14,913 nucleotides of DNA from CAIVAT01 sp037131145 (lineage in GTDB: Bacteria; Bacteroidota; Bacteroidia; Bacteroidales; FEN-979), in the NCBI GenBank assembly GCA_037131145.1, contig JBAXRP010000095.1, positions 1 to 14,913 on the forward strand, read 5' to 3'. Each line of letters opens with the position of its first letter. The stretch's first letter is position 1. A model generated the notes under the pieces. The model saw only the letters and a list, made by a program, of their open reading frames with translations. It was not told the DNA's origin and made no database searches. This document shows positions 9,079 to 14,913 of the stretch, piece by piece. Both the position numbers and the translations under genes were made by a program.

Positions 9079-10467
9079 ATGGAAAAAATATTAATTATTG
9101 ACGATGAGCAGGTAAACCGGGTTATGCTGCGGCAATTGCTTAGCAAAGAAGGCTATATAACCATTGAGGCTGAAGATGGTGAAAAAGGTATTCAGTTGGT
9201 CAAAAGCGAGCGTCCGGACATTGTCCTCACCGACTTCCGTATGCCCGGAATGAATGGTTTGGAAGTTCTGTCGGAAGCTCACAAGATCAACGCCAGGCTG
9301 CCGGTTATTCTTCTCACAGCTTTTGGCGACGTGGCTCTTACAATCAAATCAATTCAGGTTGGCGCTTTCGATTATCTCGAAAAACCATTTAACGCAACAC
9401 AACTAAAAATTACGGTTCATAATGCGCTCAACTCTGTGCGACTAAGCAACAGCCTCAATGAGGTAATCTATAACACAGCGAGTAGCTCAAATATGCTCGA
9501 TGATAATATACTTGTTGGTAAAACCCCTGCGATGAAGGAGATTTTCAAAAACATAGGCAGGATTTCACTTAACAAAGTCAATGTGTTGATACAGGGCGAC
9601 ACCGGAACTGGTAAGGAGCTGATAGCCAAGTTAATTCATTATGCCGGTATTACCCGAAACAGTCCGCTGGTTATTGTTAATTGCAGCACTCTTACTGAAT
9701 CGCTGCTTGAGAGTGAATTATTTGGACACGTAAAAGGTTCTTTTACCGGCTCAATCCGCGATAAGAAGGGAAAATTTGAACTTGCCGGGGACGGAACGAT
9801 CTTTCTCGACGAAATTTCGGAAATATCACAAAACACTCAGGTTAAACTGCTTCGGGTGATTCAGGAACTGGAGTTCGAAAAAGTGGGCGGCGAAGAAACC
9901 ATTCCTATGAATGCACGCATCATCGCAGCCACCAACCGGAATCTTGAAGGACTGATTAAAGAGGGTAAATTCCGTGAGGATTTATATTACAGGCTAAAGG
10001 TATTCACTATTGATTTACCTCCTCTGCGTGAACGAAAAGAAGATATCCGAGATCTCGTGGTTCATTTTCTTCATAAACTCAATAAGCGGTTCAATAAAAA
10101 TGTCGTAAAGATCGGCGATGGCGTACTTGACTTATTACAGTCGCACGACTGGCAGGGCAATGTGCGGGAACTAGAGAATACGATCTTACAGGCAATTGTG
10201 ATGTCAAAAAATGATGTACTCGATAAAGACAGCATCACATTAAATATCCGCCAGCAGCAGCAACAACAACAACAACAACAACCTGGCGCTGTTGCCGAAC
10301 TGGCGCCCATGAAACAGTTCAGGTCGCTTGCCGATGTTGAGAAATACCATATAGAACGAATTCTTAACGAAATGAGATGGAATAAAGTTGAGGCTTCAAG
10401 AGTTCTCGATATCACCCGCCCAACGCTCAACGCGAAAATCGAAAAGTACGCCCTGGTTCAGATGTAA
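9079..10467 (+). CDS. NtrC-family sigma-54-dependent response regulator
   Basis: A 462-residue cytoplasmic two-component regulator. The receiver domain (3-120) has acidic residues D8/D9, phospho-acceptor D52 (VLTDFRMP), T80 and K102 (EKPF). The AAA+ domain (about 145-385) has Walker A GDTGTGKE (173-180), the sigma-54 contact loop GSFTGS (220-225), Walker B IFLDE with D244/E245, and the FREDLYYRL and LPPLRER segments. A run of ten glutamines (392-401) links it to a Fis-type HTH (about 418-460, ending EASRVLDITRPTLNAKIEKY). The contact loop differs from the usual GAFTGA at two Ala positions but keeps Phe and Thr, so activation of sigma-54 RNA polymerase is likely retained. No sensor kinase is in the window. 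It precedes the O-acylation operon on the same strand by 77 bp and may regulate it, but no TGGCAC-N5-TTGC-like site was found there. Confidence 0.93.
   Translation: MEKILIIDDEQVNRVMLRQLLSKEGYITIEAEDGEKGIQLVKSERPDIVLTDFRMPGMNGLEVLSEAHKINARLPVILLTAFGDVALTIKSIQVGAFDYLEKPFNATQLKITVHNALNSVRLSNSLNEVIYNTASSSNMLDDNILVGKTPAMKEIFKNIGRISLNKVNVLIQGDTGTGKELIAKLIHYAGITRNSPLVIVNCSTLTESLLESELFGHVKGSFTGSIRDKKGKFELAGDGTIFLDEISEISQNTQVKLLRVIQELEFEKVGGEETIPMNARIIAATNRNLEGLIKEGKFREDLYYRLKVFTIDLPPLRERKEDIRDLVVHFLHKLNKRFNKNVVKIGDGVLDLLQSHDWQGNVRELENTILQAIVMSKNDVLDKDSITLNIRQQQQQQQQQQPGAVAELAPMKQFRSLADVEKYHIERILNEMRWNKVEASRVLDITRPTLNAKIEKYALVQM
10252..10281 (+). repeat. Glutamine-codon microsatellite (CAG)3(CAA)7
   Basis: Ten uninterrupted Gln codons, three CAG then seven CAA, encode residues 392-401 of the response regulator, between the AAA+ domain and the HTH. 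The tract is in frame and any gain or loss of whole triplets would change only the linker length. Q-rich linkers are known in NtrC-type proteins, but a pure run with a perfect 21-bp CAA repeat is prone to slippage. Confidence 0.95.
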
Positions 10468-10476
10468 CCTTGAACC
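10466..10476 (+). repeat. Single-copy relic of the TTGAACC heptamer
   Basis: AACCTTGAACC follows directly on the regulator stop codon (10465-10467, overlapping it by two bases). It reads as one and a half units of the same heptamer, in the same phase, as the seven-copy array at the end of the window. It may be a decayed or seed copy, or chance. Confidence 0.35.
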
Positions 10477-10498
10477 TGAAACCAACAAACTAATATCA

Positions 10499-10506
10499 TA
10501 CCTTTG
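10499..10506 (+). promoter_or_regulatory. Bacteroidota-type -7 promoter element for the O-acylation operon
   Basis: TACCTTTG, followed by C, matches TAnnTTTG exactly and is a very typical form in this phylum. It is 38 bp before the first SGNH gene and 32 bp after the regulator stop codon. No good -33 TTTG is seen at the expected distance. Start of transcription near 10512 would give a leader of about 30 nt containing the small inverted repeat CGCTT/AAGCG. This suggests the operon is transcribed by the primary sigma factor, at least in part. Confidence 0.6.
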
Positions 10507-10544
10507 CCCCCTTTTACAAACGCTTTGAAGCGCTTTCGGCAGGC

Positions 10545-11891
10545 ATGAGAAACCCCTCACTTGAACCACTTCTGATTACCGCTGTCACAGGAATTTTCCT
10601 GTTGGTTTTTCTCATTATCCGAAACCAGGTTTTTACGGCGCAGCCGGTAGTAATTCAAGTCCGTCAAAAGATTCAACCCAAAGAAATCACTCCGCCCGTC
10701 ACGATCAAATTATCAGGGGATAGTTTGAAAAAAGCCGAGCCTGATTCAGGCGTCGGCATGAATACGTATATCGGCATGGACCCTTTTTTTGAATCGCTTC
10801 AACAGATTCCTACCGATAATACTACAATTCACATTGCCTATTTCGGCGATTCAATGATTGAAGGCGACCTCGTTACTCACCCGTTGCGCCGACGACTTCA
10901 GAAACGGTTTGGCGGCAATGGAATCGGTTTCATTCCTGTAACGTCGCCGCAACCCGGTTTCAGAACTACCATCATACAACATTTCAACGATGAATGGAAA
11001 GTCTATTCATTTATGAAATCCGGCATTCAGCATGATATATTCCCCGGACTTTCAGGATATGTATTCGAAACCCAGAAAGGAGCCGAGGTTACTTTCAGAT
11101 CGGAACAGGGATATGGAAGGTTTCATCAGGGAACAATCCTCTACGGAGGACGGAATACTTTTACCGCATCGGTGATGACGGATTCGCTTAAAAACGATAT
11201 TGTTTTTCCATCTGCCGCCGCCGTCGCATCTTTCATGATAAAACCCGATACCGCCTTTTCGGTTTTTAATCTGAAAATTATCACCCCTGAACCTGCAATA
11301 ATTTACGGCGTCAATTTTGAAAATGGTACCGGAGTTTATGTTGATAATTATGCCTTCAGAGGTAATTCAGGGCTTCCGCTGCGACAAATTCCGGTAAGTA
11401 TCTTTTCAGGATTCAATGCCAATCTTCGTAACAAGCTAATCATCATTCACTACGGATTAAATGTTTTTACCCCCGGCGTGGCGGATTATAACTGGTATGA
11501 ACAAGCCATGCGAAGCGTGATCAGCCATGTAAAAGCATCGTCGCCGGGAATTCCGATATTGGTAATAAGTATGCCCGATCGCGCGGCGCTTATCTGCGGC
11601 GAATATTTTACTCCCGCTGAATTACCTGATTTTATCCGACTTCAGAAACGCGTTGCCGACTATGAGCAGGTAGCCTTCTTCAACCTTTTCGACGCAATGG
11701 GCGGCGTTAACAGCATGAGAAACTGGGTTGAGGGAAAAACCAAACTTGCCGGCGATGATTATACTCATCCAAACGGGTCGGGCGCCGGACGTATTGCCGA
11801 ACTGATTTATCAATACCTGATGACCGGCTTTTATCAGTTTCAGCAGCCACACGATTCAATCACCGCCAAGTTACCCTTTAAGCCGTTATGA
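10545..11891 (+). CDS. Membrane-anchored SGNH/GDSL-type acyltransferase or esterase
   Basis: A 448-residue periplasmic protein held by an N-terminal signal anchor (hydrophobic residues about 9-26, LLITAVTGIFLLVFLII). The SGNH fold shows block I FGDSMIEGD with nucleophile S103, block III HYGLN with N306, and block V DDYTHPNGSG with D405 and H408 in DxxH spacing, so the Ser-Asp-His triad looks complete. A MGGxxSMxxW element (385-394) precedes block V and recurs in the next gene, marking the two as paralogues. By analogy with AlgJ/AlgX, PatB and related proteins, it probably accepts acetyl groups delivered by the MBOAT protein and transfers them to a glycan, or hydrolyses them. It is the first gene of the operon and its TGA overlaps the next ATG by 4 bp (ATGA), suggesting translational coupling. 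The polymer is not identifiable. Confidence 0.85.
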   Translation: MRNPSLEPLLITAVTGIFLLVFLIIRNQVFTAQPVVIQVRQKIQPKEITPPVTIKLSGDSLKKAEPDSGVGMNTYIGMDPFFESLQQIPTDNTTIHIAYFGDSMIEGDLVTHPLRRRLQKRFGGNGIGFIPVTSPQPGFRTTIIQHFNDEWKVYSFMKSGIQHDIFPGLSGYVFETQKGAEVTFRSEQGYGRFHQGTILYGGRNTFTASVMTDSLKNDIVFPSAAAVASFMIKPDTAFSVFNLKIITPEPAIIYGVNFENGTGVYVDNYAFRGNSGLPLRQIPVSIFSGFNANLRNKLIIIHYGLNVFTPGVADYNWYEQAMRSVISHVKASSPGIPILVISMPDRAALICGEYFTPAELPDFIRLQKRVADYEQVAFFNLFDAMGGVNSMRNWVEGKTKLAGDDYTHPNGSGAGRIAELIYQYLMTGFYQFQQPHDSITAKLPFKPL

Positions 11892-13171
11892 AACACCAAT
11901 TCAAATATCTGATTCTTCTATTCGCGCTTATCCTCCCGGTTCTATCTCCGGCGCAGGATACATTGCATAAATCAGAACAGTTGCCAGCTTATGACTCTCT
12001 GAAACTGCTTTACCCGTTTTTAATGCCCGAAAAAAACAATATTTGCGGCGATTTAACTTCGCTGATTCCCTTTTTCCAAAAACTTGAAAAAACCGAACTT
12101 AGAGATAAAGGTCAGGTTGTTGTGGTTCATATCGGCGACTCACACGTTCAGGCAGGATACATCACCCAACCATTACGCGTCGGACTACAGGAGCAATTTG
12201 GCAATGCAGGAATAGGAATCATTTTTCCGTACCGGGTGGCAAAAAGCAACGGACCGCCAGGCTACCTGACCGTTGCAGATACTCCCTGGATTGCCAGCCG
12301 CAGCGCCGACATTCATGGAACTCTGCCAACAGGGATTTCCGGATTTACCCTCTGGTCAAATCAAACATCTCCATCTTTTACCGTTGAATTCACATCTCCC
12401 GAAGTTTTTGGAAACGGAGCTTCTCAGATTACAGTTTTTCACGCCCCGCGCAACAACTCTTTAGCTTTTTCAATAATCAACGAAATCAACGGTCTCCCCT
12501 ACCCTGTTATTGACTCCCTGAAAGACAACTCGACAACTTTTCGTCTCGAAGATCATCCTGAGAAAATTCGAATCAGGGGAATACGGAAAAATGATTCATT
12601 ACTTTCTGCCACCTTCTACGGAATGAGCCTGCAAAGTGAAGCCCCTGGCGTGATTGTCCATACCATCGGAGTAAACGGCGCCACCTTTGCCAATTATCTG
12701 CGCTCGGAACATTTTGTCGAGCAACTTGTGCAGCTTAATCCCAACCTGCTGATTTTCTCATTGGGAACAAATGAAGCGGCAAGCTATAAAACTTTTGAAC
12801 CGGAAACCTTCAAGGCAACCATTGACAGTCTGATGTTGAATATAAGAAATGCCGGAATTAAAGCCGCGATAATGTTCACCACCCCGCCCGGTATTTACAA
12901 ATCCATCCGAAAAAAAAGAAGAACATCATGGGTACCCAATCCTGTAGCCGATACCGTAAGTATTATCCTTCGCGATTATGCCAGCGCCAACTCCATGACC
13001 TACTGGGATTGGTTCAGCATAATGGGCGGCGCCACTGCAATGGCAAAATGGAAATCAAAAAAGATGACAGACAAACGTTATATCCATTTTACATCCAAAG
13101 GATATGGCATTCAGGGCATGTTTTTGCTTGAAGCGATTAATCAAAGCTATAAAAATTACAAAAACCCCTGA
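11888..13171 (+). CDS. Periplasmic SGNH-family protein, paralogue with altered triad
   Basis: A 427-residue protein with a cleavable signal peptide (KYLILLFALILPVLSPAQ, probable cut after AQ), so likely soluble in the periplasm. Block I is HIGDSHVQAGY (nucleophile S85), block III is SLGTNEA (N295), and block V is DKRYIHFTSKGY with H400. At the position three before His, where the preceding paralogue and most SGNH enzymes have Asp, this protein has Arg (R397); the nearest Asp is D395, five before His. It may use a Ser-His dyad or another acid, or have a non-hydrolytic role such as binding or acyl transfer. It shares PLRxxLQxxFGxxGIG and MGGxxAMxxW (379-388) with the first SGNH protein. It overlaps both neighbours (ATGA upstream, TGATG downstream), so its product is probably made in step with the MBOAT protein. 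Confidence 0.83.
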   Translation: MKHQFKYLILLFALILPVLSPAQDTLHKSEQLPAYDSLKLLYPFLMPEKNNICGDLTSLIPFFQKLEKTELRDKGQVVVVHIGDSHVQAGYITQPLRVGLQEQFGNAGIGIIFPYRVAKSNGPPGYLTVADTPWIASRSADIHGTLPTGISGFTLWSNQTSPSFTVEFTSPEVFGNGASQITVFHAPRNNSLAFSIINEINGLPYPVIDSLKDNSTTFRLEDHPEKIRIRGIRKNDSLLSATFYGMSLQSEAPGVIVHTIGVNGATFANYLRSEHFVEQLVQLNPNLLIFSLGTNEAASYKTFEPETFKATIDSLMLNIRNAGIKAAIMFTTPPGIYKSIRKKRRTSWVPNPVADTVSIILRDYASANSMTYWDWFSIMGGATAMAKWKSKKMTDKRYIHFTSKGYGIQGMFLLEAINQSYKNYKNP

Positions 13172-14727
13172 TGACCACGTTTAATCTTTCACCATCATCT
13201 GTTTTTGACTGGATAATCTCTTCTTCTCTCTATATTCCAGGAAAACCCTTGTTCTTCACCGACGGTTTTTTTGTGGTATTTATTTTTCTTTTCCTGCTCG
13301 CTTACACCTTTGCCGCCACAAACCCGCGCCGCAGGATTGCCGTCATACTTTTCTTTTCTCTTTGGTTCTATTATAAAAGCGCCGGGATTTATATCCTCGT
13401 CATCCTTTTTACCGCAGGATTCTCTTATTTTACCGGCATTGCCATTGAGAGAGCAAAAACCAAACATCATCGAACATGGCTGGCGATATCAGGAATTACA
13501 GTCAACATTGCAATGCTTGCCTTCTTCAAATACACCCCTTTTTACATCAGGTTATCTGAAATATTCACAACTTTCAACTTTGAAATCGGCGCTATCGCCT
13601 TTCCAATCGGACTATCATTTTATACATTCTGCAATCTGAGTTATATCCTCGATATAAAAAAGCGGGTTATCGCCGCTGAACCTTCTTTCGTTACTTATCT
13701 CTCATACATTACCTTTTTCCCAACAGTTCAGATGGGACCAATTGAAAGGGCGGGGAACATCATTCCTCAATTGAAACGCCAATTTCAACTTTCACGGGAA
13801 GATGTGGGCGAAGGCTTTTTGCTGATACTGTCAGGGGCGATTAAGAAAATGGTGATCGGCGATTTCATTAACCACCAGCTTGTAATGAATATTTTCAGCG
13901 CCCCCGAACGATATACCGGAATGGAAAATCTTGCAGCGGCGTTGGGCTATTCATTGGTAATCTACTGCGATTTCAGCGGTTATACCGACATTGCCCGCGG
14001 GTTAGCCCGGTGGATGGGATTCAGGATCAGCCTCAATTTCAATTTCCCATACAAGGCGTGGAACATAGGGGAATTCTGGCGTCGCTGGCATATCTCTCTC
14101 TCGTCGTGGCTCAGGGATTATCTATTTATGCCGGTTGCTTTCCGGCTTTCATCGGCAGTAAAACGGGAATATCTTGTTTCCGGTAAATTTATCCGAACCG
14201 ATCTGATTATTTTCACCGTAGCCGCAATGATAACTTTCACTATCTGCGGGATATGGCATGGCGCCGGAATTAACTTTCTCATCTGGGGAATGATGCACGG
14301 CGCCGCTTTATCTGTTCATAAAATCTGGAGCGTTACAACGCGGAAATTCAGACAAAATCGCACCTCAACTTCCCGCAAATTTCATCGCTTTGTAGGGATT
14401 ATACTCACTTTCTCATTCGTATCGGGTAGTTGGGTATTTTTCAGAATGCGCACGCCGGAGGAGAGTCTGACTGTTTTTTCGCAGATCGTCGGCAATTTTG
14501 GTTTCAGCGCATTTCCGGCATTTATCGCCTCCTATTATCCATCAATGATCATGCTAACCTTAGGCTATCTGTTTCATTTCGCCCCGGAAAAAATCTGGAA
14601 AAACCTGAAAATGCAAATTCAACTTCTCGCTGTGCCGGTAAAATTGTTTATTGCAATCGTAATGATTTTACTTATCGTTTACTTTCAATCCCTTGGATCG
14701 GCAATGCCGATTTATATACAGTTTTAA
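13171..14727 (+). CDS. MBOAT-family membrane O-acyltransferase (AlgI-like)
   Basis: A 518-residue polytopic inner-membrane protein of the AlgI/DltB/PatA type, which moves acyl groups from a cytoplasmic donor to periplasmic acceptors. Signature segments are present in order: TFFPTVQMGPIERAG, IYCDFSGYTDIARGLARWMG, FNFPYKAWNIGEFWRRWHIS, LRDYLF, and GIWHGAGINFLIWGMMHG with the conserved putative catalytic H363 (WHGA) and a second His at 376. Hydrophobic segments run through the whole protein, including one at the C-terminus. Its length is near that of AlgI (about 520). Its ATG overlaps the stop codon of the second SGNH gene by one base. Together with the two SGNH genes it forms a probable O-acylation machine for an exopolysaccharide, cell-wall or lipid-linked glycan. 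No acyl carrier protein or ligase is present, so acetyl-CoA is the likely but unproven donor. Confidence 0.95.
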   Translation: MTTFNLSPSSVFDWIISSSLYIPGKPLFFTDGFFVVFIFLFLLAYTFAATNPRRRIAVILFFSLWFYYKSAGIYILVILFTAGFSYFTGIAIERAKTKHHRTWLAISGITVNIAMLAFFKYTPFYIRLSEIFTTFNFEIGAIAFPIGLSFYTFCNLSYILDIKKRVIAAEPSFVTYLSYITFFPTVQMGPIERAGNIIPQLKRQFQLSREDVGEGFLLILSGAIKKMVIGDFINHQLVMNIFSAPERYTGMENLAAALGYSLVIYCDFSGYTDIARGLARWMGFRISLNFNFPYKAWNIGEFWRRWHISLSSWLRDYLFMPVAFRLSSAVKREYLVSGKFIRTDLIIFTVAAMITFTICGIWHGAGINFLIWGMMHGAALSVHKIWSVTTRKFRQNRTSTSRKFHRFVGIILTFSFVSGSWVFFRMRTPEESLTVFSQIVGNFGFSAFPAFIASYYPSMIMLTLGYLFHFAPEKIWKNLKMQIQLLAVPVKLFIAIVMILLIVYFQSLGSAMPIYIQF

Positions 14728-14776
14728 TTTCCAAAAATCTTTACTGTATTATTAATGGGATAACACTGCATGATTG

Positions 14777-14865
14777 AAAATTCCAAGTTCCAAGTTCCAA
14801 GTTCCAGGGAAAAGCGAGAGAGTGTCATAGTTTTACAAGCGTTGCAAACAAGAATTTGGAATTTT
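14777..14865. repeat. 10-bp inverted repeat bracketing the two heptamer arrays
   Basis: AAAATTCCAA at 14777-14786 and its exact reverse complement TTGGAATTTT at 14856-14865 enclose about 70 bp. The left arm runs into the TTCCAAG array and the right arm runs into the TTGAACC array. This suggests that the two arrays belong to one element. No open reading frame fits inside. Confidence 0.55.
14781..14807. repeat. TTCCAAG heptamer tandem array
   Basis: Three full copies of TTCCAAG (14781-14801) and a partial fourth unit lie 53 bp after the MBOAT stop codon. The 7-bp unit length is the same as in the TTGAACC array downstream. No protein-coding sense is apparent. Confidence 0.85.
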
Positions 14866-14913
14866 GAACCTTGAACCTTGAACCTTGAACCTTGAACCTT
14901 GAACCTTGAACCT
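14864..14913. repeat. TTGAACC heptamer tandem array, cut by the window end
   Basis: Seven perfect copies of TTGAACC run from 14864 to 14912 and the next copy is cut off by the end of the window, so the true length is unknown. The array is intergenic, lying 136 bp after the MBOAT gene. The perfect copies imply recent expansion by slippage or copying. If the window is a contig end, the repeat may also be what stopped assembly. Confidence 0.95.

Noticed and set aside
10468..10544. Sigma-54 promoter upstream of the SGNH/MBOAT operon
   Set aside because: No GG and GC pair with the required 10-bp spacing in a TGGCAC/TTGC-like context was found; the TACCTTTG element fits better.
14430..14777. 115-residue plus-strand frame overlapping the end of the MBOAT gene
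   Set aside because: Almost all of it lies out of frame within the MBOAT C-terminus, which has clear family motifs; no domain is seen.
14781..14913. CRISPR array
   Set aside because: The units are 7 bp and head-to-tail with no spacers, and no cas gene is present.

Overview
The window looks like a chromosomal segment from a member of the Bacteroidota, probably an uncultured environmental Bacteroidales-like lineage. The evidence is a Bacteroidota-type C-terminal sorting domain for type IX secretion on a giant surface protein, two perfect matches to the Bacteroidota promoter element TAnnTTTG, a lack of strong Shine-Dalgarno sites, and intergenic heptamer arrays and palindromes of a kind I associate with these genomes. 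All convincing genes lie on the plus strand. I see no tRNA, rRNA, CRISPR array, transposase or integrase.

Layout. Positions 1-198 carry three short perfect palindromes in a row and no gene. Positions 199-7983 are one gene for a 2594-residue secreted mosaic protein: signal peptide, two tandem beta-helix units, four LamG-plus-FSQF modules of nearly constant length, one ASH-type domain between modules 2 and 3, a stacked-strand segment and a type IX sorting domain. Positions 8052-8924 encode a stand-alone RNA ligase of the T4 Rnl2 type. Positions 9079-10467 encode an NtrC-type response regulator with a variant sigma-54 contact loop (GSFTGS) and a ten-glutamine linker. Positions 10545-14727 are a tightly packed three-gene operon: two paralogous SGNH proteins and an MBOAT membrane acyltransferase, with start/stop overlaps of 4 bp and 1 bp. 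The window ends inside a TTGAACC heptamer array that follows a shorter TTCCAAG array.

How the genes may work together. The MBOAT/SGNH cassette has the logic of alginate or peptidoglycan O-acetylation systems: the membrane protein brings an acyl group across the inner membrane and periplasmic SGNH proteins place it on a glycan or edit it. The polymer is unknown, since no glycan-synthesis gene is in the window. The regulator just upstream could control it, but the operon has its own TAnnTTTG promoter and I found no sigma-54 site. The giant surface protein and the RNA ligase look functionally independent of the cassette.

Most worth a second look: the constant-length module architecture of the giant protein, the paralogous SGNH pair in which the second lacks the usual catalytic Asp of DxxH, the orphan Rnl2-type ligase, and two kinds of structured intergenic repeat. 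No wholly new system is proven here; each gene falls in a recognisable family.
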